From Allobosea sp. BK604 (GTDB lineage: Bacteria; Pseudomonadota; Alphaproteobacteria; Rhizobiales; Beijerinckiaceae), in the NCBI RefSeq assembly GCF_004341515.1, contig NZ_SLZF01000009.1:1-64000 (forward strand): DNA of 64,000 bases, in the 5' to 3' direction. The notes beneath the pieces were generated by a model. The model was not told the DNA's origin and did not search any database. It saw nothing but the letters and a program-made list of their open reading frames with translations. Position 1 is the first letter of the stretch, and the number at the start of each line of letters is the position of its first letter. Made by a program: the position numbers and the translations under genes. Shown one piece after another: positions 17,182 to 24,738 of this stretch.

Positions 17182-19709
17182 CGACCGTTGACCTCACGAA
17201 TTGCGATCGCGAGCCGATCCATGTGCCTGGCAGCATTCAGCCGCATGGCTGCCTGATCGTCTGCGATGCCGAGGCGGTGACCATTCGACGGCACTCCGCC
17301 AATGCGAGCGACTTCCTCGGGCTCAAGGAATTCGAGCTGATCGGACGCAAGCTGGAAGAGGTGCTTGGCGGCCCTGTCGTTCACGACATGCGCAACGCGC
17401 TGGCGCGTTCGGGCGCGCCCTCCCGGGCCGGGCTGCTGCCGCGCTATCACATCGCCGGACTGGACCGCGAATTCGATATCTCGATTCATTCCCACAAGGG
17501 CAATGCGATCATCGAGTTCGAGCAGGCCCGCCCGGAAGGGCCGAGCTCGCCCCTCGAATTCGCACGCACGCTCGTCGGCCGGCTGGCCAGCGTCACGAGC
17601 CCGACGCAGTTGATCAAGAACGCCGCACGGCTGCTGCGGGCGGTCCTGCAATATGATCGGGTGATGATCTACCAGTTCGCCGCCGACGGTTCGGGCAAGG
17701 TGGTCAGCGAGGCCAAGCGGCCCGATCTCGAGAGCTTTCTCGGCCAGCATTTTCCGGCGAGCGACATCCCGCAGCAGGCGCGGCAGCTCTATCTGCTCAA
17801 TCCCATTCGCGTGGTCTCGGATTCGAGCGGCGAGCGTTTCCCGATCATGCCCGTGCTCGACAGTGCCGGCGAGCCGCTCGATCTGTCCTATGCGCATTTG
17901 CGCAGCGTTTCGCCGATCCATTGCGAGTACCTGCGCAATATGGGCGTGTCCGCCTCGATGTCGGTGTCGATCATCGTCGAGGGCGAGCTTTGGGGGCTGA
18001 TCGCCTGCCATCACTACAGCCCGCGGTCGCTGTCGATGAACCGCCGCATCGCCGCGGAAATCTTCGGCGAGTTCTTCGCGCTGCAACTTGGGGCGCTGAC
18101 GCAGAAGCAGCTGCTCGTCGCCGCCGAGCGGGCGCGCAGCTTTCTCAACGGCATGCTGACCTCGGCATCCTATGTGACCGATGCCTCGGACTTCCTCGGA
18201 CATCACCTCGCCGAGTTCCGCGATCTCGTGGAAAGCGACGGCGTCGGGGTCTGGGTCCGCGGGCAATGGCGCGCGGAAGGCCATGCGCCACCGGCCGCTT
18301 TCGCCGAGGAACTGGCCGCATTCGCCACGCAAGTCTGCGAGGGGCGGATCTGGGCCACGACATCGCTCAGCGAGGTGCTGCCCTCGGCCGGGGCCTATGC
18401 CCGGCAATTCGCCGGCCTGCTCATCATTCCGCTCTCGCAGATACCGCGGGACTATCTCTTCTTCTTCCGCCAGGAGCTGGTGCACACGATCGAGTGGGGC
18501 GGTGATCCCAACAAGACCTATTCGACCGGCCCGCACGGGGACCGGCTGACACCGCGGCAGAGCTTCGCGGTCTGGAAGGAGACCGTCGCAGGGCACTCGA
18601 AGCCGTGGAGCGCCGTCGAACGCGAATTGGCCGAATCGGCACGGCGGACGCTGATCGAGGTGGTGCTGCGGCAGAGCGAGCTCTTGGCGGACGAGCGGCA
18701 CAGGGCGGATGTCCGCCAGAAAATGCTCAATCAGGAGCTCAATCACCGCGTCAAGAACATCCTCTCCCTGATCAAGTCGATCGTCGCGCATCCGCTTGCG
18801 GGTGGCGAGACGATCACGGCCTATGTCGCCTCGCTGAAGGGGCGCATCGAAGCTCTCGCCGTGGCCCATGACCAGGCGATGCTCGCCAGCGGCGGCGGCC
18901 TGCTGCTCGATCTGATCCTGGCGGAATCCTCGCCCTATCGGACGAGCGAAGGGTCCGTCACGATCGAAGGCGCCCCGGTCGCCCTCGACGCGCGCGCCTT
19001 CTCGGTCGTTGCACTCGTCATTCACGAACTCATGACCAATGCCGCGAAATACGGCGCCCTGGCGGTCAAGACGGGGAAGCTGACCATCCGCTGGGCAGCG
19101 AAAGACAACGGGGATTGCGAGATCGCGTGGCGGGAGAGCGGAGGTCCTTCCGTCGCACCGCCGTCGCGCCAGGGTTTCGGCAGCATTCTGATCGACCGCA
19201 GCATCCCGTTCGATCTTGGAGGAAGCAGCGAGCTCGCGTTCGATCCGGATGGCGTCACGGCTCTCCTGCGCATCCCCGCGAAATTCGTGCGTTGGGAGAG
19301 CCCGGTGGCCGAGCAGCGCAGCGCCCCGCCCCTGCCCGCCTCCGGTGGCAGCCGGCCGCTCGCAGGCAAGCGCGTGCTGCTGGTGGAGGACCAGTTCGTC
19401 ATCGCCCTGGATTGCGAGGACATGCTGTTCCAGCTCGGGGCCGAACAGGTCGATATCTGTTCTTCCGTGCCGGAAGCGATGACGCGACTTGATCAGGTCA
19501 TGCCCGATCTGGCGGTTCTCGACGTCAATCTCGGTTCCAAGACATCGGAGCCGATCAGCGATCGCCTGCGCGAGTCCGCGGTTCCGTTCATCTTCGCCAC
19601 GGGCTACGACGATCTCGCGGTCCTGAACCTGCAGGACGCCGTGACATTGCGCAAACCCTATAACCTGGCCTCGCTCGATGCCGCTATCGGCAGGGCGCTG
19701 CGGGAGTAG
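17178..19709 (+). CDS. bphP: Bacteriophytochrome with HWE kinase and receiver domain
   Basis: 843-residue soluble red/far-red photoreceptor. It has an N-terminal PAS with the biliverdin-attaching Cys9 in DLTNCDREPIHVPGSIQPHG and a GAF with ASDIPQQARQLYL and the DLSYAHLRSVSPIHCEYL stretch (a DxSY-for-DIP type variant with the chromophore-near His). A PHY domain carries the tongue motif PRQSF (about residue 458). The output is a HWE-type kinase with H-box LNHRVKN (about 521) and late WRE and GFGS motifs. A receiver (about 730-843) has VLLVEDQFVIAL and Asp in LAVLDVNLG. The receiver at the C-terminus suggests intramolecular phosphotransfer. The gene is coupled to bphO. No HPt or output regulator is visible in the window. 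Confidence 0.95.
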   Translation: MTTVDLTNCDREPIHVPGSIQPHGCLIVCDAEAVTIRRHSANASDFLGLKEFELIGRKLEEVLGGPVVHDMRNALARSGAPSRAGLLPRYHIAGLDREFDISIHSHKGNAIIEFEQARPEGPSSPLEFARTLVGRLASVTSPTQLIKNAARLLRAVLQYDRVMIYQFAADGSGKVVSEAKRPDLESFLGQHFPASDIPQQARQLYLLNPIRVVSDSSGERFPIMPVLDSAGEPLDLSYAHLRSVSPIHCEYLRNMGVSASMSVSIIVEGELWGLIACHHYSPRSLSMNRRIAAEIFGEFFALQLGALTQKQLLVAAERARSFLNGMLTSASYVTDASDFLGHHLAEFRDLVESDGVGVWVRGQWRAEGHAPPAAFAEELAAFATQVCEGRIWATTSLSEVLPSAGAYARQFAGLLIIPLSQIPRDYLFFFRQELVHTIEWGGDPNKTYSTGPHGDRLTPRQSFAVWKETVAGHSKPWSAVERELAESARRTLIEVVLRQSELLADERHRADVRQKMLNQELNHRVKNILSLIKSIVAHPLAGGETITAYVASLKGRIEALAVAHDQAMLASGGGLLLDLILAESSPYRTSEGSVTIEGAPVALDARAFSVVALVIHELMTNAAKYGALAVKTGKLTIRWAAKDNGDCEIAWRESGGPSVAPPSRQGFGSILIDRSIPFDLGGSSELAFDPDGVTALLRIPAKFVRWESPVAEQRSAPPLPASGGSRPLAGKRVLLVEDQFVIALDCEDMLFQLGAEQVDICSSVPEAMTRLDQVMPDLAVLDVNLGSKTSEPISDRLRESAVPFIFATGYDDLAVLNLQDAVTLRKPYNLASLDAAIGRALRE

Positions 19710-19716
19710 TGCTCCG

Positions 19717-19818
19717 GAGCATTTTCGAGCGAAGTTGGTACCGGTTCGCGTGAAGAAAATGCGTCAGAACAAATAGATAGAGCATTTTCGCGCTTCGGAG
19801 AAACGCGGAAATGCTTTA
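19717..19818 (+). repeat. Dispersed palindromic repeat
   Basis: One complete unit in the opposite orientation (GAGCATTTTCGAGCGAAG through GCGTGAAGAAAATGCG), followed by a hairpin made of CATTTTCGCG and CGCGGAAATG. It lies seven bases after the bphP stop and reaches the stop of the convergent small gene. Confidence 0.88.
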
Positions 19819-20091
19819 GGCCGGGGACCGCTTCGGCTGTTCGTCCCTGAAAAGGGAAATAGCCGCGCTGGCGAGCTCCGCGGTCGAAGCGTTACGTCCG
19901 AGCATGAGCTGCACCACGATCCGGCCGAGCCGATCCCTGGCTTCGGCCGTGTTCTCGAGATCGATATCAACCCCGCTTTGCAGCGCATGCCAGGCCCTGG
20001 CATGGACCGCCTCGGCGACGAGCAGCTCCTGAGAGTTGAGGACGCCCGGAAACCGGGACGGCGGATCGATATTGTCGGTTTGGGTAGCCAT
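19816..20091 (-). CDS. Small hypothetical protein, 91 aa
   Basis: Small soluble protein convergent with bphP. The likely start is the ATG at 20091 (MATQTDNIDPPSR), after GGCGAGGCGATGG; an upstream ATG at 20121 would extend into repeat-adjacent DNA. Its C-terminal half (ARDRLGRIVVQLMLGR then AELASAAISLF) matches the small protein encoded at 61596-61838 in pattern, so the two appear to be paralogues. It has no known domain, signal or membrane segment, and its function is unknown. Confidence 0.6.
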   Translation of the reverse strand: MATQTDNIDPPSRFPGVLNSQELLVAEAVHARAWHALQSGVDIDLENTAEARDRLGRIVVQLMLGRNASTAELASAAISLFRDEQPKRSPA

Positions 20092-20479
20092 CGCCTCGCC
20101 TGGACAGGAATAGCAGAGCAATTCCGCGTTTCCTCGAATCGCGAAAATTCCCTATCTCTTTGTAGTAACGCGCTTTTTCATGCGAACCGCTGTCCACTTC
20201 GCTCGAAAATGCTCCAGGTGGCAAGAGCCCTTGTTGTCGCTCCTGTCAGCGCGTCGCGTCCGGCCCACTTACCGGATTTTACAAGGCTTAACGAGCAATC
20301 TGAGCCTGAACGATTAGACAAGACCCCGCTACCACTCAACGCAAAGCGTCCGAGAAAACCACGAGCAGGGAACACTCGCGCTGCTGGCTCTGACGCGACC
20401 GGCGCCGTGCACGGCCCCTGCTTTGACCCCACCGTGTCGTCGGGCGGCGACGCGCGACAGCCACAGCGCTGGAGAGACG
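20092..20479. other. Intergenic region with one repeat
   Basis: Carries one repeat copy (20117-20214). The remaining 260 bases before the hydrolase gene show nothing that I can call. Promoters for the flanking divergent genes are expected here. Confidence 0.5.
20117..20214 (-). repeat. Dispersed palindromic repeat
   Basis: A diverged unit: a hairpin region (ATTCCGCGTTTC / GAATCGCGAAAATT) and then GCGAACCGCTGTCCACTTCG and CTCGAAAATGCTCC. Confidence 0.85.
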
Positions 20480-21241
20480 ATGATGAAGACCACGATCATA
20501 GGAGTGCTCATCGCAATGGCCATCGCCTCCCCTGCGCCGGCTCAGACTTCAGGCGCTAAGCCGGTTTCCATCGTCCTGGTCCACGGTGCCTTCGTGGACG
20601 CCTCGGGCTGGCAGGCGGTCTATGACATCCTGACGGCCGACGGGTACGAGGTGCTTGCCGTGCAGAACCCGACCGTCACTCTCAAAGGTGACGTGGAATC
20701 GACCCGGCAGGTCATCGCCCGCACCGCTAAGCCAGTGGTGCTGGTCGGCCATTCCTATGGTGGCGCGGTCATCACCGAGGCGGGCGACATGCCGAAGGTG
20801 AAAAGCCTCGTCTATATCGCGGCCTTCGCCCCGGAGGCCGGGGAATCGGTATTCGAGCTCGCCACCAAGCCTACGCCCGGCGAGGACCAGGCACCGCTGT
20901 TGCCCCCGGCCGACGGCTTCCTACTGGTCGATCAGGCCAAGTTTCCCGCCGCGTTCGCGGCTGATGTCGATGAAAAGAAAACCCGGTTCATGGCGGCCTC
21001 GCAGGTGCCGTGGGGGCTGGGCGCGGTCGAGACCAAGATCACCGTCCCGGCATGGAAGCAAAAGCCGACCTACTTCATGGTCACGACGAATGACCACATG
21101 GTTCCTCCTAGCCAACAGCGCTCGATGGCGGCGCGTGCCGGCGCCAAGGTCGTCGAGATCGGCAGCAGCCATGCGGTGATGCTGTCGCATCCGCAGGATG
21201 TGGCCAAGTTCATCGCGAGCGCCGCCGGCGCAACGAACTGA
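20480..21241 (+). CDS. Exported alpha/beta hydrolase
   Basis: 253 residues with a signal peptide (MMKTTIIGVLIAMAIASPAPAQ). The alpha/beta-hydrolase fold has an oxyanion motif LVHGAFVDASGW, nucleophile Ser in VGHSYGGAVI and a catalytic His near the end in SSHAVMLSHP. The enzyme is probably periplasmic, hydrolysing an ester or similar small substrate. GGAGAG precedes the ATG at 20480. The short cap region and the VSIVLVHGAFVDASGW start resemble the EstC/hydroxynitrile-lyase-like or salicylate-esterase-like subgroup; the substrate is unknown. A second exported hydrolase of a different subgroup follows 139 bases on. Confidence 0.85.
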   Translation: MMKTTIIGVLIAMAIASPAPAQTSGAKPVSIVLVHGAFVDASGWQAVYDILTADGYEVLAVQNPTVTLKGDVESTRQVIARTAKPVVLVGHSYGGAVITEAGDMPKVKSLVYIAAFAPEAGESVFELATKPTPGEDQAPLLPPADGFLLVDQAKFPAAFAADVDEKKTRFMAASQVPWGLGAVETKITVPAWKQKPTYFMVTTNDHMVPPSQQRSMAARAGAKVVEIGSSHAVMLSHPQDVAKFIASAAGATN

Positions 21242-21380
21242 CCGGGCGCGGCGCCCTCCATCGCGCCGCCCTGCCATCCGGCCGGCGCTCCGGGGTGGAA
21301 GAGGCCACGGCCGCGCCCGCAGGGTTCATTGGGCGTTCCCATGAGGCCCTCCTGACAAGCTCAATCAATTGGGGGTCGGT

Positions 21381-22352
21381 ATGAGGAGACTGCTCGTTGC
21401 CGTGATGCTCACACTCAGCCTGGCGTCTGTTCAGCCGAAGCCCGCCTCCGCGGATGTGGTCACGGCGAGGTTACCGCAGGCGCCCGTCACGGTGCACTAC
21501 CGGTTCGAGACGATCGACGGTGTGAAGCTCTTCTATCGCGAGGCGGGCCCTGCCGAGGGTCCTGTCGTATTGCTTCTGCACGGTTTTCCGACCTCGTCGC
21601 ACATGTTCCGTAACCTGATCCCGCTTCTGGCGGACAGATACCGTGTCATCGCGCCCGACTACCCCGGCTTCGGCCAGAGCGACGCACCCGACCACACACA
21701 GTTCACCTATTCGTTCGGGCACTTCGCCGACATGGTCGACACGCTCATGCAGCGCCTGGGTGCGAAGCGCTACGCACTGTACCTCATGGATTACGGTGCC
21801 CCGGTCGGCTACCGCCTCGCCATCAAGCACCCAGAGCGTGTCAGCGCGCTGATCGTGCAGAACGGCAACGCCTATGAAGAAGGGCTCCGGGAGTTCTGGG
21901 ATCCGATCAAGGCCTATTGGTCGGAAAACACGCCGGGACGCCGCCAGGCACTGTCGGGGCTGGTCTCGCTCGAGACGACGAAGTTTCAGTACACCGACGG
22001 GATGGGCGATCTCTCGCGCATCAGCCCGGACAACTGGGTCCATGACCAGGCGCTGCTCGATCGCCCGGGCAACAAAGAGATCCAGCTCGACCTCTTCTAC
22101 GACTATCGCACCAACGTACCGCTATACCCGCAATTCCAGCAGTTCTTCAGAGAGCGCAAGCCGCCGACGATCATCGTTTGGGGGAAGAACGACAAGATCT
22201 TTCCCGCCGAAGGAGCGCACCCCTATCTGCGCGACCTACCGGACGCGGAATTCCATCTCCTCGACAGCGGCCATTTCGCTCTCGAGGACCGTCTGGCCGA
22301 AATGGCGCCGCTGATCCGCGGCTTTCTGGATCGGAAGGTGGCGCCGCGGTGA
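21381..22352 (+). CDS. Exported alpha/beta hydrolase, dehalogenase/epoxide hydrolase type
   Basis: 323 residues with a signal peptide (RRLLVAVMLTLSLASVQPKPASA). The fold is close to haloalkane dehalogenases and epoxide hydrolases: LLHGFPTSSHMFRNLIPLL, DYPGFGQSD and a nucleophile turn YLMDYGAPVG in which Asp replaces the usual Ser. A late Asp follows in IIVWGKNDKIFP, with His in LDSGHFALED. Asp as nucleophile is what these families use, so C-halogen or epoxide cleavage is plausible but unproven. The ATG at 21381 follows GGGGGT. Export to the periplasm is less usual for these enzymes. Confidence 0.85.
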   Translation: MRRLLVAVMLTLSLASVQPKPASADVVTARLPQAPVTVHYRFETIDGVKLFYREAGPAEGPVVLLLHGFPTSSHMFRNLIPLLADRYRVIAPDYPGFGQSDAPDHTQFTYSFGHFADMVDTLMQRLGAKRYALYLMDYGAPVGYRLAIKHPERVSALIVQNGNAYEEGLREFWDPIKAYWSENTPGRRQALSGLVSLETTKFQYTDGMGDLSRISPDNWVHDQALLDRPGNKEIQLDLFYDYRTNVPLYPQFQQFFRERKPPTIIVWGKNDKIFPAEGAHPYLRDLPDAEFHLLDSGHFALEDRLAEMAPLIRGFLDRKVAPR

Positions 22353-22364
22353 TCGAGGGGGGCG

Positions 22365-22715
22365 TCAGGCGGTGTCCGCCCCCTCACCTCGCTCGCGCAG
22401 CTCGCTCAGATCCCGCTCGAGGAAGATATTGAGGAACGTCCGAATGACTGCGATCGCCGCCAATCGGCCGATATCTTCCCAACTCGGCGTAATCGCTGTT
22501 TCGATGATGTCGGCGGCAAGTTGGAAGGTAAGGCCCGCGACCAGCCAGCGCCCAAACCGAAGCCAGACCGGCCTGAAAACCGTGTCGTTCGGATAGAAGA
22601 ACAATCTGGCCGCGACAGCGAAGGCCTGCACGGCCCCGAAAACGACGACGATCAGGGCAAAGCCCTTGATGAGCAGCACCGCCTGGCGCGTCAGATAGAT
22701 CAGCCACTCTTCCAT
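22365..22715 (-). CDS. DUF1622 small membrane protein
   Basis: 116 residues with three hydrophobic segments: LIKGFALIVVVFGAVQAFAV, FGRWLVAGLTFQLAADII and a third around IGRLAAIAVIRTFLNIFLE. The order and motifs (an FxPxxRxxxRxWLxxGLxFxLAxDII-like core) match DUF1622 membrane proteins. There is no signal peptide and the function is unknown. It converges with the hydrolase gene, leaving a 12-base gap, and the repeat cluster lies upstream of it. Confidence 0.85.
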   Translation of the reverse strand: MEEWLIYLTRQAVLLIKGFALIVVVFGAVQAFAVAARLFFYPNDTVFRPVWLRFGRWLVAGLTFQLAADIIETAITPSWEDIGRLAAIAVIRTFLNIFLERDLSELRERGEGADTA

Positions 22716-22752
22716 CCCGGCATGCCTCCGATGCGAGATCGATCGTCCAACG

Positions 22753-22980
22753 AGAGCATTTTCGCGCGTCTCCGAAACGCGAAAATTCTCGATCTACTTG
22801 CCTCGAGCATTGTCTCCACGCGAACCGGTAGCCACTTCGCTCGAAAATACTCTGACCCTTTGTATTGGCGCATTGTCTTCACGCGAACCGGTGCCCACTT
22901 CGCTCGAAAATGCTCGATCTCTTTGTAGTGACGCATTGTCTTCACGCGAACCGGTACCCACTTCGCTCGAAAATGCTTTA
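22753..22980 (-). repeat. Dispersed palindromic repeat, three tandem copies
   Basis: A hairpin end followed by three units at roughly 60-base intervals, each with ACGCGAACCGGTxxCCACTT and GCTCGAAAATxCT, separated by T-rich linkers (CCTTTGTATTGG, TCTTTGTAGTGA). The last copy includes the stop codon of the transporter gene at 22978. This is the largest array in the window. Confidence 0.92.
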
Positions 22981-23841
22981 GCCGGCCTGCATTCTGCGGC
23001 TGCGCCTGACAAGCGCGATGTAGCCGGCCGCGGCGACGATGCTGATGATGAGATGGCAGACGATCACGGCCATGATCTCCGGCTTCTGCTCCGGAAAGTT
23101 GAATGTCGCGATTGCCAGCGCCATTCCGGGATGGCGCGCGCTGGCGGCCAAAGCCAGAACCGGCCGGTCCTTCGCATCAGGGCCACCGAGGAGATGCCCC
23201 ACCGCAAGCCCGAGCAGTGAAAAAGCCAGAAGCACCCTGAGGCCACCTTGGCCGAGGAGGCTCCAGATCGCTCCGGACGTGGTGAACAGGATGGGAAGCA
23301 CCGCGGAGGCCAGAAGGAGGGTGGCAGCCAACGACAGTGGGCGCGCAATTCTTCCGGCCATGTCCGGAGCGAGACGGCGGACCAGCATGCCGAGAAGAAG
23401 CGGCGCCATGACCGAGATCAGGACGATGGTAAGCACCCTGGCAACCGGGGCGTGAGCCTCGACGCGAAAGAGCTTTCCGATCAGTTCGATCGATAGCGGC
23501 ACCAGTACGATCGCCAGCAAGATCTCCGCCACGAGCAGCCCGATGGCATAGGACCCGTCGCCACCGGCCTTCAGTTGCTTCCGTGGCATGATGGGCGGGA
23601 CCGGCGAGACCGCGATCGCCAGGATCGCGACCTTGGTCGCAAATGCCAGATCGAGCCACAGACACATCATCGCGGCGAAGGCGACCATCACCACGTTCAT
23701 CGCCAGGACCGAACGAGCCAAGAGCCCGGGCCGGCGCAAGAGAACGGTGGCGTCCCGCACATTGGCGCTCAGGCCGATCGTCGTGACCATCAGGAAGATG
23801 CTGATCGAGATCACGATCGGTATCGCCTGGGCCAGGGTCAT
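22978..23841 (-). CDS. SBF (bile acid:sodium symporter)-family transporter
   Basis: 287 residues, almost wholly hydrophobic, with eight to nine predicted membrane helices. The pattern (SISIFLMVTTIGLSANVRD at the start, AVSPVPPIMPRK, ALAASARHPGMALAIA, the last being the conserved crossover-helix type motif) is that of the SBF/BASS fold. The transported compound cannot be deduced; such proteins move organic anions with sodium, or sometimes without it. The stop codon lies in the last repeat copy, which may mean that the very C-terminus has been set by repeat insertion. Confidence 0.82.
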   Translation of the reverse strand: MTLAQAIPIVISISIFLMVTTIGLSANVRDATVLLRRPGLLARSVLAMNVVMVAFAAMMCLWLDLAFATKVAILAIAVSPVPPIMPRKQLKAGGDGSYAIGLLVAEILLAIVLVPLSIELIGKLFRVEAHAPVARVLTIVLISVMAPLLLGMLVRRLAPDMAGRIARPLSLAATLLLASAVLPILFTTSGAIWSLLGQGGLRVLLAFSLLGLAVGHLLGGPDAKDRPVLALAASARHPGMALAIATFNFPEQKPEIMAVIVCHLIISIVAAAGYIALVRRSRRMQAG

Positions 23842-23875
23842 GGCTCCCCTCCCGCAATGCGCCCAAGGCGACTGG

Positions 23876-23924
23876 GCGCATTGTCTTCACGCGAACCGGG
23901 AGCCACTTCGCTCGAAAATGCTCC
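23876..23924 (-). repeat. Dispersed palindromic repeat, single unit
   Basis: One unit (GCGCATTGTCTTCACGCGAA to CGCTCGAAAATGCTCC), directly upstream of the SBF-family gene and 48 bases past the end of the DUF202 gene. Confidence 0.88.
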
Positions 23925-23971
23925 AGAGCGCGCCCGCACCAGGAACCATACTGCAAAGGTCACCCGATCGC

Positions 23972-24451
23972 TCATGCGAAAGGCCCGATATTCAGCACCA
24001 TCCCCATGATCGCTAACAGGCCGGCGAGCAGGAGGAGCACGGCGACGATCAATGTCAGCGACGTCGGGAAAACGCTCCGACCATGGATCAGGCCTGCCTG
24101 GGTCATCTCGGCGCGCTCGTGCCGGAGGCCCAGCATGAACTGGAGATGGTAGATGATGCCGACGACCAGCATGCCGACCCCCAGGCAGACCAGAGCCAAG
24201 CCGAAATTCCGCGGCGAGCCGGTCGTCAACGTCCCGGCCTCGCGGAGCTTCTGGAAGAACTGGAAGATCGTGAAGCCGAAGCCGATCAACGACAGCGATG
24301 TGCGGATCACCGACATCAGGGTCCGGTCGGCGCTCATCCGGGTTCGCTGGAACGACATGCCCGTCCGGCGCGCAGCGAGCTCCGTGGAAATCTGCCCATC
24401 GCTGGACTGTGCCGTGACGACCGGCCTCATATCATCGGGATGACCACTCAT
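23972..24451 (-). CDS. DUF202 (YidH-family) membrane protein
   Basis: 159 residues. The N-terminal cytosolic part ends in TGMSFQRTRMSADRTLMSVIRTSLSLIGFGF, which contains the conserved basic ER/RTxLAxxRTxLA-like motif of DUF202. Three membrane helices follow (about 60-80, 88-110, 137-157). The function is unknown. The ATG at 24451 is preceded by GGAG; the frame stays open far upstream, but that part is antisense to the sulfatase frame and is not real. It lies downstream of the arylsulfatase on the same strand, after a hairpin. Confidence 0.85.
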   Translation of the reverse strand: MSGHPDDMRPVVTAQSSDGQISTELAARRTGMSFQRTRMSADRTLMSVIRTSLSLIGFGFTIFQFFQKLREAGTLTTGSPRNFGLALVCLGVGMLVVGIIYHLQFMLGLRHERAEMTQAGLIHGRSVFPTSLTLIVAVLLLLAGLLAIMGMVLNIGPFA

Positions 24452-24693
24452 CGGTTCTGCTCCATCGGGCCCGAACGCTGCGAAGGACGCAGGCAAAGCC
24501 GGGATGCCCCCGTCGCGATATCGAAAGCTCGGGCATGCCGGGCAGCGCAGTGACAGCGGCCGACATGTCTCACGTTGGCGGCGCCACCTCCGGGCAACCA
24601 GCGCCTGGCCGCCGGAGCAGCCGATTGACGCCGGCCCCCGGCGGTCAGCGATAAGGCATAGAATAGCAGCGCTCTTTCCGCATTGGCTGCAAG

Positions 24694-24720
24694 GCCCGCC
24701 CGGCCTGCTGCCGGGCGGGT
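24694..24720 (-). terminator. Strong GC hairpin after the arylsulfatase gene
   Basis: Arms GCCCGCCCGGC and GCCGGGCGGGT (one G-T wobble) with a 5-base loop. It lies 18 bases beyond the arylsulfatase stop. The T-run is short in either direction, so it may act with Rho or as an mRNA 3'-end barrier. Confidence 0.6.
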
Positions 24721-24738
24721 TTCCATGGGGAGCGCCCT

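Noticed and set aside
16932..19025. Long antisense frame opposite bphO and bphP
   Set aside because: Composition typical of a GC-rich shadow; the plus strand has full phytochrome motifs.
20480..22352. The two exported hydrolases as a duplicated pair
   Set aside because: They belong to different subgroups (Ser against Asp nucleophile) and share little beyond the fold.
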